DNA of 64,000 nucleotides, from assembly GCF_027942865.1 (NCBI RefSeq), contig NC_134510.1:31494663-31558662 (forward strand). The letters are read 5' to 3'. Positions 23,408-36,208 of the stretch are shown here, one piece after another. Each line of letters starts with the position of its first letter. Position 1 is the first letter of the stretch. Source of the DNA: Odontesthes bonariensis (taxonomy: Eukaryota > Chordata > Actinopteri > Atheriniformes > Atherinopsidae). The notes under the pieces were generated by a model. That model saw only the letters and a list, made by a program, of their open reading frames with translations, was not told the origin of the DNA and did no database searches. The position numbers and the translations under genes were made by a program.

Positions 23408-25215
23408 TTCCTCTTTGTAAAACCCAAAATTGACCTCCCTGATAGATAGACTTGTTCCTGTCTCGATCTCTGTGGGTGTTTATGTTCACAGAACAGTTTT
23501 AAAAAGCAATGATAAGAATTACTTTTTTCTTCTTGCTCTTAAACTAAAAGCCCTGTTTGTATTACGTGAAAACATGAACAACCAACTCTGTTCATGGTCA
23601 CTGTTCACAGGAGGAATCTTTCAGCTCGATTGTCATAATCAAATAATAAAACATCTTTCTATTGAGACTGAAAAAGAAATTTTGAATATGCATGGAATTT
23701 ATCAATGGATGGAAGTATAAACAGATGGACAGATGTGTCACAGGATTAACGTACAAGCAGAGAAACTTCTTTAACCTTCATGACCTGCATGGATTTATAC
23801 TATGGGAGTAAACTAAAGCTTCTGTGACTACATACAGCATAGGAACAATAATGGTGAATATAATCATTTCTGTAATCATTTTCTGTACAGCTTTTTGGGC
23901 TGTTGAAGGAAAAGCAACGAAACAGGGTCTACTGTTACTAGGAATAATAAATGTTTATATGTAATGCAACATTTCATAACATATATACAATAATTATGAT
24001 TGTATATAATGTAATTATTGTATGCGTTCTGACATGTGAACTGTATGTGCTTGTCTACATGAGCAGCAGAATGAGGGTCATACAGCTGTGGGTTAGTCTG
24101 AGTCTTACTGTGCAGTTTTGCACCATACAGAGAAACTGACTTAAACTCTCTCTTGTAAAATGGCTTTAAACATTCCCTCAGTTCCCCTGTTACATTTTCC
24201 TCTTGAGGTGCTCCAACACCACAACAATCCTGCACTCTCTCAAACTATTTTCCAGGTTTTTTAAAAATTTGAGTATCTGCAGTAAATCAGCCCTTATTTG
24301 CAGAATGATTCCAAATTTATTGAGCTGAACCAAATAATTCTCACACAACAGACTATGGTAAATTAAGATTTTACCTAAAGTGTTGTCAGTGTTATGCTTC
24401 AAAATGCATCCCGCATTTATAATCTATCAGGCACTATTTGACCTGAAACTGACAGAACACGAGGATCTTTTTTAACACTAAGTGTGGAGTTTATCAGTTT
24501 CAAACTTGACAGATGTGTGTGGAGTCAGAGCTCAAACACTCTGATATGAAGTCTGCACAGAAAGATCCAACTCACATTTAAAATCAGAAGTCTCCTGGAG
24601 TACAATGAATATGTCCTCTGATCTCATCTGCTCAGTAAAGAAATAAAAAAAATAAAGATAGGCTAACTAAGATACTGAAGCTCCTTTTAATAGATATTAT
24701 TGCTTTTTGTTAAACACACACTTACTCACTGGTTTCTTTTTTGGAGCTGCTGGTACTAATTAACGAGCATTACTGACTTTATAAAGAAAAAATAAATAAA
24801 TCAACACTGTGACAATGTTTTGGTTACTTACAACAGACAGAAACGTGCATTTTCTACAAAGCAGATGTTTAATATCAGTTGCAGCGTAACAGGAAAATAT
24901 TTTCTTACATCAAATATTTATTTCGACAGTCATTGTAGCATTTTATCAAAACTCATACAGCGCCCTCTGCTGGTCAAAAAGCATTAACAAATATAAGAAC
25001 TGCAGGACAAACAAAAACAAATAATAATATAATAGTTGAGTATAGTTTTCATATCTAATTACATTTGGAGAAAACATTTCAATGTCTTTTTCACAGATAC
25101 ATCCTCATATAACTGCTTAAATCAGCACTTTCTTTTGATGATGTAGAAGATAAATAAAACTCTGAACATTTGTTTTAGAAAAAGTGAAATGCAAGTTTTT
25201 TTACTTCAGTGTAAC
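23408..25215. repeat. Inter-lectin tandem segment, unit 1
   Basis: Collinear with 50766-52421 plus 54114-54300 and with 61205-63025. Unit 1 lacks a short duplication (about 20 bp) near 23615 that the other two units share, so units 2 and 3 are closer to each other. It ends in the 3' flank of gene C. Minus-strand AATAAA at 24917-24922, kept in all three units, is the best candidate polyadenylation signal. Confidence 0.85.
24958..24973 (-). promoter_or_regulatory. CTCF-consensus-like motif, copy 3
   Basis: Same 16-mer as copy 1 on the minus strand. It lies about 250 bp beyond the gene C stop codon, just on the gene side of the candidate AATAAA. Confidence 0.5.
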
Positions 25216-25223
25216 AGCAGGAT

Positions 25224-28200
25224 TTAAACAGATAAAGCTGCCTTCTCACAGATCCATTGCTGCTTTCCATCACAGCTCACCGATTTCCATTCTTTGTCTT
25301 TGACAAGTATTACACATTGACCATCCTGGGGCTCTTGTGTAATCCAGGAGCTGAAGAAAACTTTGTTAGATCAAGGCTGATAGTTTTTATTATTCAAAGT
25401 GATAAGAATGTTGTGTCTCTTACTTGTCAGCCAAATCACTTCCATCGACCCACTTCCATTTCCCATTTTCTGCTTTCAGGCCGATCCAGAATCCATTCCA
25501 CCCAGAACTGTCCCAACTGTAATCACTGACAGTTTTCTGAGGAAAACAGGGAGGAAGTTATCAGAGATCATTTGGATTGAATGTAGACACCGTGATCAAA
25601 TTAGTCAGTGTGTGTTCAGATCATGAAAATATGTTTTTCATTTCATATGGCCTGTCACTTCACTTATTTTATTACCTTTTCATTGTCATCACCCACAACA
25701 ACCAGATCTGAACCCTTTCCTCTGCAGTCTTCTCGAGCTCCTTCCCAGCTTCTCCTTTTATCAGGCACATGGTCATTTACTGCATAGCAGCTCGACTGAG
25801 GGTGTATCCAGCCTTTCTCACATTGGTTACATGTTCTTGCTGAAACAACAAGGATCGACAAATAAACATTTCATTGCATAATGATATTACTATTATCTAT
25901 ATTTGGACATAAATATATTGGGATCTTGACATACCGTTATCTTTTTTTGGACAGTAGGCATCAATGCTCCACTGAGCTCGACTGATGTTGAACTCAACCT
26001 GCATAGCCTCCATGTTTTCTACTTGTTCTGTCAGGTTTTTCCTGTCAGCCTCCAGCTCCTGGTTTTGTGTGTTCAGCTCCTGGTTTTGTGTGTTCAGCTC
26101 CTGGTTTTGTGTGTTCAGCTCCTGGTTTTGCTTTGAAAGGTTCTTGTTTTCTGCAGTCAGGTTCGTGATCTTGTTTTCTAAGACATCATAGGCTTGTGTC
26201 AGGTTGTTCATCCGGACTGTCAGATCGTTATGGTTCCTTGTCAAGTTTTCGTTGTCCGATGTTAGTTTGTTGTTGAGTTTGGTCAGGTTGGAATTTTCAG
26301 CCAGCAGAGCAGTTTGGTTGGATTTTAACTGGCTCTCACTCTCATGAATGAATGTAACTGCAAAAAGAAAATTTTGCTTAATGGTGATTTGCTTAAATTT
26401 CCTTAATGGATGGTGGTAATACAATGTGGGTTTTTTCTATTATGGGTTTGGTAGATTACCACAATAAAGCTTATTTCTATCTGTTCTACCTCGTTCTTTC
26501 CAGCATTCTGGGAGCTGACAGCAAAACAAAATCAACTGAAATCCCTCAAAAATGCCTCAAATGCACCATTAGTTAGTTTATTTTTCAAGATGTTCTAACA
26601 TCCACTGTCTATGTGTGGCCCTCAGGCCCGAATATGTTGTTTCATTCAGAAAATTTGGATGTTTTAAATTCAAAATAACAGCTGTGCACTCTAGATTTAA
26701 GTTAAAATCACTAAAACAGGAATTAATAGTAAAATTGTTGAGGATTTTATTTCAAGCCAAAGATTTACTGCATGCATTTTGCATCACAGTTGGCCTAATT
26801 AATTGTAAAATATACATTGAACTGGTATACTGTACTGAACATGTCAAAAAAATACAACTGAGAACCTGAATTATTTGCTCTCTGCACATATTGCTTCATC
26901 AGTTTTTGGGTCCACTTTCTAAGTTTGCTCTTGACAAACTTAGAAACTTCCAAGAAGAAACGTATAGAAGGTGAGTCAAAGTGCCATTACGGTGAATGAT
27001 GTCACAGAGGAAATTAATACGGATATTTCTTCTGGATTTATTATGAATTGATGCTTATTTTTCATACTCACGGTAGACACAGACACCTATGATGCCCAAC
27101 AGCAAAATGACACAAACAGTCCCAAAGCAGCAAGCCGACCACTGATAGAGATGACTCCTTTTTTCAGTTTCCTTGTTTGCCAAGAGTCCTGCTGAGGTTA
27201 AACACATGCACATATGTGACTTTAGAAGTCTGAGCTCATGAAATGTTGGAGGAACCCACAGTTACCCTTTTTCCCCAGCATCTTCCCTTAATGTCGGTAT
27301 TCACAAGAGTGTATTTTGAACATATTATCAATTGAAAACAATTCAAAAAAGAAGAAGAAACAAAAGCAGAAGCAAATCATTTTTCCCAGGGCTTCTCAAG
27401 TCTCACATCATCTTAAGTCAAACTTTTCAGTGCATTTCAAAACACATACACACAACCTCAACCCACAACCATTCGTACTGAATGTTCATTTGCTACATTG
27501 TAAAGAAGAAAAAAAGGAAACTTGCACCTTAAAAATGCTTTGTGTCAGTGTGTTCTACATAATAAATTGCATGCATGCATACCTCCAACATTATCCACAA
27601 TCATGACCAGGTTTCCTGCGGCATTAAAAATAAGCAAAGTGAACCTTTTACACAACATCTGTTCCAGAATGTAAAGGCTCTGAACAAATTCTACATGAGT
27701 GTTTTGATTTATTTGACTGAAAAATGCTTCTTAAATATCAGTTTTCTTGACTTTTAGAGACCGTTTTACATGCCTTCATCCCATGAGGCCTTGAATGTTG
27801 AATCAGCCCCTTCACAATCACTCAGCATGCAATTCATCTGACACATTAGTTCCAAATGAGCCAGTACATGAGTAACAATTCACATTTAAATAAAGTTCCA
27901 CTGCTTCATCTGTAATATTTGCAAATTTGATCATTGTGAGCAAAGCTAAACTTCATAATTTACAACAGTTATAATTAAGTTCAGCTGCTGCACCCACAAC
28001 CCAAAAGGGAACATGACAGCAGAAGTTTTTACACCAGCGTAGCACAAAGCTTAAACCGTTTCCTGCATCTTTTTTTAAGTACATCAGTCGTCTCACACTT
28101 CTTTTCAAAAGCCAGAATTTCACGGAAGTATGAACATTCATGTATACACAACATGGTTTTTTAAAACCTATTCCTGCCCATCATCTCATTATTCGTTAAT

Positions 28201-29785
28201 CCTTCTATAACCCACATTTTATATAAATGTTTTTCTTCATACCTAAATGTATTTCCTCTGTGTAACCTCCTGTTTCATTAACATTCTGTAATGTGCAGTC
28301 ACATGTGCAATGACCTGCCTGAATCAAGTCATCATTTTAGATTTTACATCAGGATATTGTAGATATTGTAAGAAACCGTGTGGAGTTGAACTTTAGTGAA
28401 GATGTAACTAATGAATAGCTGCTGTATACTATAAACCCAACCCTCTTTTTAGACTTCATATCTTATCTTTAGATATTCAAACTTCTTTTTGATAACCATA
28501 CTGCAGCTGTAATGTGTAAATTCCTCTTCTGCTGGATCAATAAAGTCTATATTTATCTATATCCGTGTCTCTCTTTCTCTTTCTCTCCCTCTCGTTCTGT
28601 GTATATTTATAGATATAAATATATATACATATAAAACCTGGGAAATGTCAAATTCAATAAACTAGTTTCCTTTCATGATCGCAGCACAGATAGCTGTTTA
28701 AGACGGAAATGTTTTCACTTATGATTTTTCTGTTTAATGGTTTTTTTGTCCGTCTGTACGACTTACCATTTGAGTCAAGGTTTTTTTCAGTTGTTTCATT
28801 GCGCACTTTGACTTCATCATACACAGTCTCCTCCTCCGTCCTACCTGTAAGAATTCGAGAAAAATGAGAAAATTATTTCACAGTGAAATGTATTTTTGCT
28901 TGACATTAAGATATTGACAAAAGTCTGTTTCTTTAAGTCTTTAAGTTCTTCTTTAAATCTACATAGTTGGTATTCATCTATACATATGCTTACATATCTA
29001 TCTATCCATCCATCCAACCATTTTTTATGCCCACTTAATATAATTCAGGGTCGCAGGGGGGCTGGAGCCTAGCCCCGCTGTCATTGGGTGCGAGGTGGAA
29101 CACAGGCATCTTAAAAGGATATGTTTTTTATACTCTCATCAAAACAGAGCCAGATAAATACGTTTGCTTTATGCAAATGCATTTCAAAATTATTCTTGCA
29201 ACAATCCAAAACAAATTGCCCTGACAAATACTGTTCAGAACATTTTTACTTTAATCAGCCTGCAAGCTGTAGCCACCCATTCAGCTATCGCTGTTCAAAG
29301 TTTGTAAAGTTTCCCGGATGTTTCCACTGCAAACTACTCAGCCTGGTCTGCCTTTGGTGAAAGTGGGGATCTCCTTATCAGCCGTGTGCTTTGCGAGCAA
29401 GTGATAGTTAAGACTTGACATACTCTCCCTGACAGTAAAGGCAGACAACTTTAACTTTCACTTTCCCAAATTTTAAGGACACAATTGTTCTTCACAGCTT
29501 AAACTTCTATCCGCAATTTTCGCTTTTGTAGATATTTCCCCCTTTATACCGATCCATTCACTACAATCAACACGATCGAAGCAAAAATACTCTATTAGTA
29601 AGCTCTAAGTTATTCCTTCTTCTTATACTATTATCAAGGAGAACATGAGAAAAAAGCAGCAGACTGATTCATATCAATTGTAGGGTTTCCTACATGAACT
29701 GTTAAAAACACATCTTACCTTTTGGTTTGGCTTGTTTAGTTTTAAATACAACAGAAGCATAATGAACCTCTCCCTCCTCCGCCAT
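25224..29785 (-). CDS. Gene C: lectin-like receptor with ITIM and ITSM-like tail
   Basis: Eight coding exons: 29785-29719, 28844-28767, 27615-27583, 27188-27072, 26357-25935, 25839-25676, 25536-25424 and 25350-25224. They total 1122 nt, or 373 residues. The tail differs from genes A and B: Tyr9 lies in VHYASV, an ITIM consensus, and Tyr31 in TVYDEV, an ITSM (TxYxxV) consensus. Such motifs recruit SH2 phosphatases or SAP-type adaptors in other receptors, so an inhibitory or switching role is inferred. Exon 3 is a 33-nt phase 1-1 exon that could be skipped. The membrane span is about residues 76-98. The stalk is longer than in A or B because of extra coil at its start and three NTQNQEL units. 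The CTLD begins near residue 240, is split by a 73-bp intron, and lacks EPN and WND. Confidence 0.88.
26053..26130 (-). repeat. In-frame 21-bp stalk minisatellite, gene C
   Basis: Three copies of a 21-bp unit encode NTQNQEL in the coiled-coil stalk, next to a related partial unit (KQNQEL). Each unit is exactly one heptad, so copy changes lengthen the coil without breaking frame or heptad register. Confidence 0.92.
28975..29115 (-). repeat. Rex3-like 3' fragment in gene C intron 1
   Basis: A (CATC)n run adjoins CAGGGTCGCAGGGGGGCTGG and a block like CTGTCATTGGGTGCGAGG. Read on the minus strand this is a Rex3-type 3' end with a GATG tail. The same fragment is present at the matching place in gene C', so it predates the duplication. 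Confidence 0.65.
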
Positions 29786-29963
29786 TGCAATAGACTAACT
29801 GATTAGTTTTATCACTCTTGTAGACAATAGTACCACAGTAATAGAGCAACAGAGCACCATTTCAGAGAAGTGGTTCTTTCCTCTGAGACACATCCTTCTA
29901 TTAGACTTGAAAAATAAAAACTTCTGCTTTTGGCAGAGACTCATTTGCATGACATACTGTATA

Positions 29964-30235
29964 TGAGCTGCCACTGGGTAAAAAATTCAACTGAAAATCA
30001 AAATACTGATTATCACTTATTCTAAAATTTCACATACAGGTAGCTCATTTCTTTTTAACTGTCACATATGCATTAGGTATTTTGATATTTGTTGGAAAAT
30101 CATTTAGAGTATATTATATTTTAAATAAAGTTGGTAAATTCCTGACAGTAATTGCATTTCATCCAGGTTCTGTGCTGCGACACGATCTCATGACAGACTG
30201 TAAAATGCATACATTGCTCCTCAGAAAATACTTTA
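29964..30235. repeat. Upstream flank of gene C shared with genes B and C'
   Basis: Matches the flank upstream of gene B almost base for base over long stretches, although the coding exon just downstream is unrelated. The switch in similarity lies between this block and the first coding exon. Confidence 0.7.
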
Positions 30236-30558
30236 CCATTTAAAATGTTCAACAGCAACATTTTTTTCCCCATCAGTTCTCATCTTTGTAACAGCTCCTG
30301 CAGCACTGCTGATGTGGCTGATGTGGCAACGTTAATACTGGCGGTGTAATGAGGGCTGGTGGATGGTGTTAAACCTTCTGACCTTCATGTACCAGGTTGC
30401 CAGTTCTCATCCCAATCGGTACGATGTTCTCCAAGTTCCTTTCTTTTTGTTTTCTTCCACCCACTAATGGTTACGAGTGAAAAGCACAAGGTTAGGGTTA
30501 GGGACATGGCCAGGTTTAGATCTCATGGCATGCTTTTCCATGTAATCTGCAGTAAGAT

Positions 30559-33500
30559 TCAATTCAATTCAATTCATTTTTATTTATATAGCGCCAAATA
30601 CAACAAATGTCATCTCAAGGCACTTAGATAGTAAGTCCAATTCAAGCCAATTGGAATTCAATTAATTAATAATAATCATAATTCATAAAATAATCCAATT
30701 CGTTCATATAGAGCCAATTCAAAAACAATTTCCTAGCTAAGAAAACCAACAGATTGCACTGAAAACTTTTTGTTTTTTCGGTCCAATCTCCCGGCCTGAG
30801 CGGTGTGCCTGAGGCGACTGTGGAGAGAAACGACTCCCTTTTAACAGGAAGAAACCTCTGGCAGAACCAGACTCAGGAAGGGTGGCCATCCGCCTCGACC
30901 AGCTGGGGTTTGAGAAGACAGAAAAAGGGGGGGGGAGGGGGGCAGGGGGCCACCGCGACGGCGGCACTGTAACACCATTCAAAGGATATCTGTTGGAACA
31001 GGGAAACACGAGTTAATGACCACAATAATATCACATATACATAAAGAGAGTAAAGTGAGGAAAGGTGTGTCAGATGAGGCCCCCCAGCAGTCTAGGCCTA
31101 TAGCAGCTTAACTATGGGATGTTTCAGGATCACCTGAGCCATCCCTAACTATAAGCTTTATCAAAAAGGAAAGTTTTAAGCCTGGTCTTAAAAGTGGAAA
31201 GGGTGTCTGCTTCCCGGACATTTACTGGCAGCTTATTCCACAATTGAGGGGCCTGATAACTGAAGGCTCTGCCTCCCATTCTACTTTTAGAAACTCTGGG
31301 AACCTCAAGTAAACCTGCAGTTTGGGAACGAAGTGCTCTGTTAGGAAAATATCTTACAATGAGATCTTTAAGATATGATGGAGCTCGGTCATTAAGAGCT
31401 TTATATGTGAGGAGAAGAATCTTAAATTCTATTCTGAATTTAACAGGGAGCCAATGAAGAGAAGCTAAAACTGGAGAAATATGATCTCTGCTGTTAGTTC
31501 TCGTCAAAACTCTGGCTGCAGCATTTTGGATCAACTGAAGGCTTTTCAGAGAATATGTGGGACAGCCCAATAATAAAGAATTACAGTAGTCCAATCTTGA
31601 AGTAACAAATGCATGAATTAGTTTTTCTGCATCACTCTGAGACAAGATGTTCCTGATTTTAACAATATTACGAAGGTGAAAGAAGGCAGTCCTAGAAACC
31701 TGTTTTATATGCGAGTCAAATGATAAGTTCTGGTCAAAAATAACTCCAAGGTTCCTCACTGTAGAACTAGAAGCCAAGGAAATACCATCTAGAGTAACTA
31801 TATAGCTAGACAATTTCTCCCTGAAACGCTCAGGTCCAAAGATAACGACTTCAGTTTTGTCTGAATTTAGCAGCAGACAGTTCTGAGTCATCCAGGTCTT
31901 TATGTCTTTAAGACATGCTTGTAGTCTGACCAACCTATTGGTTTCATCTGGTTTTATAGATAAGTACAGCTGAGTATCATCAGCATAGCAATGGAAATTT
32001 ATGCCATGCTGTCTAATAATGTTACCTAATGGAAGCATGTATAAAGTAAAAAGAATCGGTCCAAGCACAGAACCCTGGGGAACTCCATGACTTACTCTGG
32101 TGTGTGAGGAAGATTCTTCGTTTACAAGAACAAACTGAAATCTATCAGATAAATATGATTTAAACCAGCCTAATGCAGTTCCTTTAATCCCAATAACATG
32201 TTCAAGTCTGTGTAATAAGATACTGTGATCGACCGTATCAAATGCAGCACTGAGATCCAACAGGACAAGCACAGACACAAGTCCGCTATCAGAGGCTAAG
32301 AGGAGATCATTGGTAACTTTCAGCAGTGCTGTTTCTGTGCTATGATGCACTCTGAATCCTGACTGAAACTCTTCAAACAAATTATTTCTGTGTAAATGAT
32401 CACAAAGCTGAGCTGCAACTATTTTTTCAAGAACTTTAGACATAAAAGGGAGATTGGATATAGGTCTATAATGAGCCAACACTTCTGAATCAAGAGTAGG
32501 TTTTTTAAGTAAAGGTTTAATTACAGCAGCCTTAAAAGTCTGAGGTACATATCCTGTCAACAAAGACAGATTGATCAAATCCAATATGGAAGTGTCAATT
32601 AATGGGAAAACCTCCTTGAACAGTCTGGTTGGGATTGGGTCTAAAACACAAGTTGATGGTTTAGAAGAGACTATTGCTGTTGTTAGTTCAGAGAGATCAA
32701 CTGGGCAGAAGCCGTCTAAATACAAATCAGGTTCTAAAGATACTTCTAAAGCTGCTGTACTTGATGATACATCACTGATAATAGTGGGAAGGACTCCATC
32801 AATCTTCTCTCTGATAGAAACAATTTTATTAATAAAGAAGCTCATGAAATCATCACTGCTGAGAGTTAAAGGAATAACTGGCTCAGCAGAGCTCGGACTC
32901 TTAGTCAGACTGGCTACAGTGCTGAAAAGAAACCTGGGATTATTCTTATTCTCTTCTATCAATGATGAATAATAAGCAGTTCTAGCTTTACGAAGGGCTT
33001 TCTTATAAATTGTTAAACTATCTTTCCAGACTAACTGAGACTCTTCTAAATTAGAGGAACGCCACTGTCTCTCCAGCTTTCTTGCAGTCTGCTTTAAAGC
33101 ACGCAGCTGTGAATTATACCAAGGAGCCAACCTCTTCTGACTGATTACCTTCCTTTTCAGAGGGGCAACATTGTCCAGTGCTGTACGCATTGAAACTATA
33201 GTGCTGTCAACAAGAGAGTCAAATGCTGCTGGAGTAAAGTTTATGTAGTCGTCCTCTGTCATATCTGCACATGGCAGTGAAGAAAAGGATGATGGAATTA
33301 ATTCTTTAAATCTGGTTACAGCATCCTCTGATAGACACCTTCTATATGTAAATTTCTTCTCAGAAACTGTATAGTCAAGTAATGTAAACTCAAAGGTTAT
33401 CAGAAAATGGTCAGATAAGACAGGGTTATGAGGGAACACTGTTAACTGTTCACTCTCAATGCCATAAGTCAGAACAAGATCAAGGGTGTGATTAAGGCAG

Positions 33501-34203
33501 TGAGTCGGTCCGTGAACACTCTGAGAAAATCCAATAGAGTCTAATATAGAATTAAAGTTCATATTCAGGCAGTCATTTTCAACATCTACATGAATATTAA
33601 AGTCACCCACTACAATGACTTTATCTGTACTCAGCACTAACTGGGATAAAAACTCTGAGAATTCAGACAGAAACTCAGAATAAGGGCCAGGTGGACGATA
33701 CACAACAACAAACACAAGAGGTTTCTGGGATTTCCACTTTGCGTGGGAAAAACTGAGAATCAGATATTCAAAAGAGCTCAAACTAATCTTGGGTCTGGGA
33801 CTGATGAGTAACCCTGATCTGAAAATAGCTGCCACTCCTCCTCCTCTGCCTGTGGTTCGAGGAACGTGAACATTTAAACAGTCAGAGGGAGTTGCTTCAT
33901 TAATGCTAACATGATCCTCCTGCTGCAGCCAGGTTTCTGTAAGACAAAATATATCAATATGATGATCACAAATCAACTCATTCACTAACAGAGACTTCGA
34001 AAGGAGAGATCTGATATTCAGCAAACCACATTTAATAGTTTGATGTTTTTGTTCAGTTAAAGTTTTTGTTTTAATAATTTCTTTTTGCACAAGAGGATTT
34101 GCTCCTTTTGTGTTAATTGATTGGGTGGGTAGCAGCAGGTGGGAAGCTGCAGAGAAGTGTGTAAGACTACAACTCTGCATCCTGGTCTGAGCCCTGGGTT
34201 GTC
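30559..34203 (-). mobile_element. LINE retrotransposon (L2/CR1-type), inserted after the duplication
   Basis: The matching site in the second unit (around 59686) is empty, which sets both borders. AGAT is repeated at the two ends as a short target duplication. The minus-strand 3' end carries a (GAATT)n tail at 30559-30575. The 5' border lies only 23 bp upstream of the ORF start, so the copy either lacks a first ORF or is 5'-truncated there. Confidence 0.88.
31145..34180 (-). CDS. LINE ORF2: AP endonuclease and reverse transcriptase
   Basis: 1011 codons uninterrupted. The N-terminal third is an exonuclease-endonuclease-phosphatase type nuclease with [20 protein letters not shown] and SDHFLITFE. 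The middle is a reverse transcriptase with [25 protein letters not shown] and the catalytic YADD in CYADDTQLY. The C-terminal region, rich in basic and aromatic residues, is typical of L2/CR1/Rex1-type fish LINEs. It nicks target DNA and copies its own RNA at the nick. The reading frame is open and motifs are intact, so the enzyme may be functional. Assignment to the exact clade (Maui/L2 versus Rex1) needs a tree. Confidence 0.93.
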   Translation of the reverse strand: MQSCSLTHFSAASHLLLPTQSINTKGANPLVQKEIIKTKTLTEQKHQTIKCGLLNIRSLLSKSLLVNELICDHHIDIFCLTETWLQQEDHVSINEATPSDCLNVHVPRTTGRGGGVAAIFRSGLLISPRPKISLSSFEYLILSFSHAKWKSQKPLVFVVVYRPPGPYSEFLSEFSEFLSQLVLSTDKVIVVGDFNIHVDVENDCLNMNFNSILDSIGFSQSVHGPTHCLNHTLDLVLTYGIESEQLTVFPHNPVLSDHFLITFEFTLLDYTVSEKKFTYRRCLSEDAVTRFKELIPSSFSSLPCADMTEDDYINFTPAAFDSLVDSTIVSMRTALDNVAPLKRKVISQKRLAPWYNSQLRALKQTARKLERQWRSSNLEESQLVWKDSLTIYKKALRKARTAYYSSLIEENKNNPRFLFSTVASLTKSPSSAEPVIPLTLSSDDFMSFFINKIVSIREKIDGVLPTIISDVSSSTAALEVSLEPDLYLDGFCPVDLSELTTAIVSSKPSTCVLDPIPTRLFKEVFPLIDTSILDLINLSLLTGYVPQTFKAAVIKPLLKKPTLDSEVLAHYRPISNLPFMSKVLEKIVAAQLCDHLHRNNLFEEFQSGFRVHHSTETALLKVTNDLLLASDSGLVSVLVLLDLSAAFDTVDHSILLHRLEHVIGIKGTALGWFKSYLSDRFQFVLVNEESSSHTRVSHGVPQGSVLGPILFTLYMLPLGNIIRQHGINFHCYADDTQLYLSIKPDETNRLVRLQACLKDIKTWMTQNCLLLNSDKTEVVIFGPERFREKLSSYIVTLDGISLASSSTVRNLGVIFDQNLSFDSHIKQVSRTAFFHLRNIVKIRNILSQSDAEKLIHAFVTSRLDYCNSLLLGCPTYSLKSLQLIQNAAARVLTRTNSRDHISPVLASLHWLPVKFRIEFKILLLTYKALNDRAPSYLKDLIVRYFPNRALRSQTAGLLEVPRVSKSRMGGRAFSYQAPQLWNKLPVNVREADTLSTFKTRLKTFLFDKAYS

Positions 34204-35394
34204 AGATCTAAGACAGAAATTTGTCTGAATTTTTCCCTCATCAGTTCAGGCTTTCTGACTGATAAATGTTCTTAATCACATGGAGAATAAACATTTGGAT
34301 TTCCTCAAAAAGTGTGCATTGCTCCAACTTTGAAAACCTCACAGATGTATATGTTTTTATGTGCTTTTCGTTTTCTGTTCAGAAGTTTAGACAGTTTGAC
34401 TTTGGCTAGAATCTAATTCTAAGCTGTTGAGAAATCTTCCCTCAACGGTTTGAACTCACATCATGTGCCTGCATCTTATCAGCTGCTGCACTTCAGCTTT
34501 TATCAACTGATGGTAACATTTTCCATCAACATTTTTTTTTAAATTTGTGACTGAAGACCCATATACAAAGCCTGACAGTGTCCTTTTAAAGCAAACAATG
34601 TGAACATTCCTATTTCAATCTGTCTGTTTAGAATTATGATGGTGAGGCTTCATCTTGACAGATCTGACAGTTCATAGAAGGTCAAAACCCAAAGAAACAT
34701 TCACCTGAACCACACCAGAAACTCCTGGAAACAGGTGAACATGTAAACTCTGCAGACAGTAGAACACCAGGACCATCCTGCAATGAGATGACAGTGTGAC
34801 CATTTATCTCTTTTTACAGCTCAGGACCTAATTTAGTTTTGACTTTATCAGGATTCTATTGAACACCAATGAAAAGAACTGAAGCCTTGTTAGACAGTCA
34901 TTCTTCCCCACTTCCCTCTCAGAATTAACATCATGTCCTTATCTGATGCTCTGTTGATAGTTTGACTGATAGGTTAAATATACTGAGCTCGGACTTCCTT
35001 TAGTTCCATATCAGCTTGATGTATTTCAACAACCTGAATTTACCTAAAAAGGTAAAAACAACAACAACAGTATGCCAACTTTTTCTTCATTTTAACAGAC
35101 TGAAACATGCATTTGATACTAAATCCATAATATAATAAGATAAACTTTCCCCTCTGTATGTGCATACTCTTTACACCAGAATTCAGACAACAGCCCTGGA
35201 ACCACTTTGTCAAGGGAAATGCAGCACCATCTGCAGGCCAAACAGCAGCAGTCTGCTGCATGTTCTTCCGTGCATGTGTGGCTTCTCTCTGGGTAGTCCG
35301 GCTTCCGCTCAAAGTGCAAAAATATGCATGTTTGGTTCATTGGTGATCCAAATTTGAAGCTAGAATTGAGTGTTTATGATTGTCTGTGCTGGTC
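34204..35394. other. Unit 1 flank, no gene seen
   Basis: Collinear with 59690-60880 in the second unit, with scattered single-base differences. It links the upstream flank of gene C to the Rex3-like tail. No conserved exon or RNA gene was recognised. Confidence 0.6.
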
Positions 35395-35479
35395 CTGCGA
35401 TGGATTGTTGGCAGCTGGAAAAGGCTACAGCTTCCAACCCAAACCCTAAATTGGATAAAATAATTGTAGACGATGGATG
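35395..35479 (+). repeat. Degraded Rex3-like 3' end with GATG tail
   Basis: Contains a TGCGATGGATTGTTGGCAGC block and an ATTGGATAAAATAATTGTAG block ending in GATGGATG. The outer LTR element inserted into this tail. The second unit has the same tail uninterrupted near 60880-60965. Confidence 0.6.
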
Positions 35480-36162
35480 TGTGACGACGCGCCGCCGTCA
35501 CTCACTCCAGGAACAATCCTGTCACGGGAGGGACACGGGGCTGACGCACCTCGTAGTTCACCTGTGGAATAAGACGAACGTTGATTGACAAGCCGATAGC
35601 GGCAGAAGGAAATAAAGACTATATAAAATATAAATGAAGACAACACATAAGAGTTATATTGAGCATATACTTATATGAGCATAAACTTACCTCTGCTCGT
35701 CGTCCTGTCTCCTGAGGTGTTCGGGCAAAACAATTCCCCGGGGGCACGCGCACTTTATTAGATCCGAGAGGGAGGAGGACAAGGGTGAAATAAGTAGAGG
35801 GGGTCTCATATGATATAAATATGTATTTAACTATGGTAAAATATATGTGTGTGTTTATTATGTTTACTCTGGGTGTATTGATGGTTATTAAGATTGTATA
35901 TATATTCCAGTGATGAGTTATGTAAATATGGTTGTAGATCTAAGTAGGTGTGTGTCGCTGATTTTACCCGGGTGAAATGGTATAGTCCAGCTCATTAGCT
36001 GGACCATAATGTATATAAGTAGTCAGTCTGTAAATGTCAGTTGTGGATGTAGGTGTTGGTGTATGTGTTGGTATATGGTAATTATTGAACAAAATAAACG
36101 TATCTGGATCCGTACTCTGAAATTCTCCTGATTGCCTCCATGGCCGCTCGGGCATTCTAACA
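35480..36162 (+). repeat. 5' LTR of the Gmr1-like element
   Basis: 683 bp, TG...CA ends. The only difference seen from the 3' LTR is one C/T at the tenth base or so. A TATAAA at 35622-35627 and an AATAAA at 36093-36098 are candidate promoter and polyadenylation elements. TGGTGTCAGAAGT follows immediately and is the likely primer-binding site; the tRNA was not identified. Confidence 0.93.
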
Positions 36163-36208
36163 AGTGGTGTCAGAAGTAAAGCTGGAAAGCATACCAAGGA
36201 GAAATACA

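Larger units (their letters stand above)
22187..25223. other. Intergenic between genes B and C
   Basis: No gene was recognised. The left part is gene B's upstream flank. From about 23408 the sequence is unit 1 of a segment found again at 50760-52420 and 61200-63020. Short ORFs here are not conserved in length between copies, so I treat them as chance. Confidence 0.65.

Noticed and set aside
23430-24402. Short ORFs repeated in each inter-lectin segment
   Set aside because: Their lengths and frames differ between the units through small indels, so they are not constrained as proteins.
25985-26191. Cys/Ser/Phe-rich plus-strand ORFs over the stalk exons
   Set aside because: Mirror of the NTQNQEL repeat on the other strand; it exists only because the repeat is open in both directions.
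30489-30509. Telomere-like GGTTAGGGTTAGGGA
   Set aside because: Only about two units, and the same short run sits at the paralogous place near 59620; chance or old repeat, not an interstitial telomere array.
32571-32972. 133-codon plus-strand ORF
   Set aside because: Antisense to the LINE reverse transcriptase frame, with no recognisable domain.
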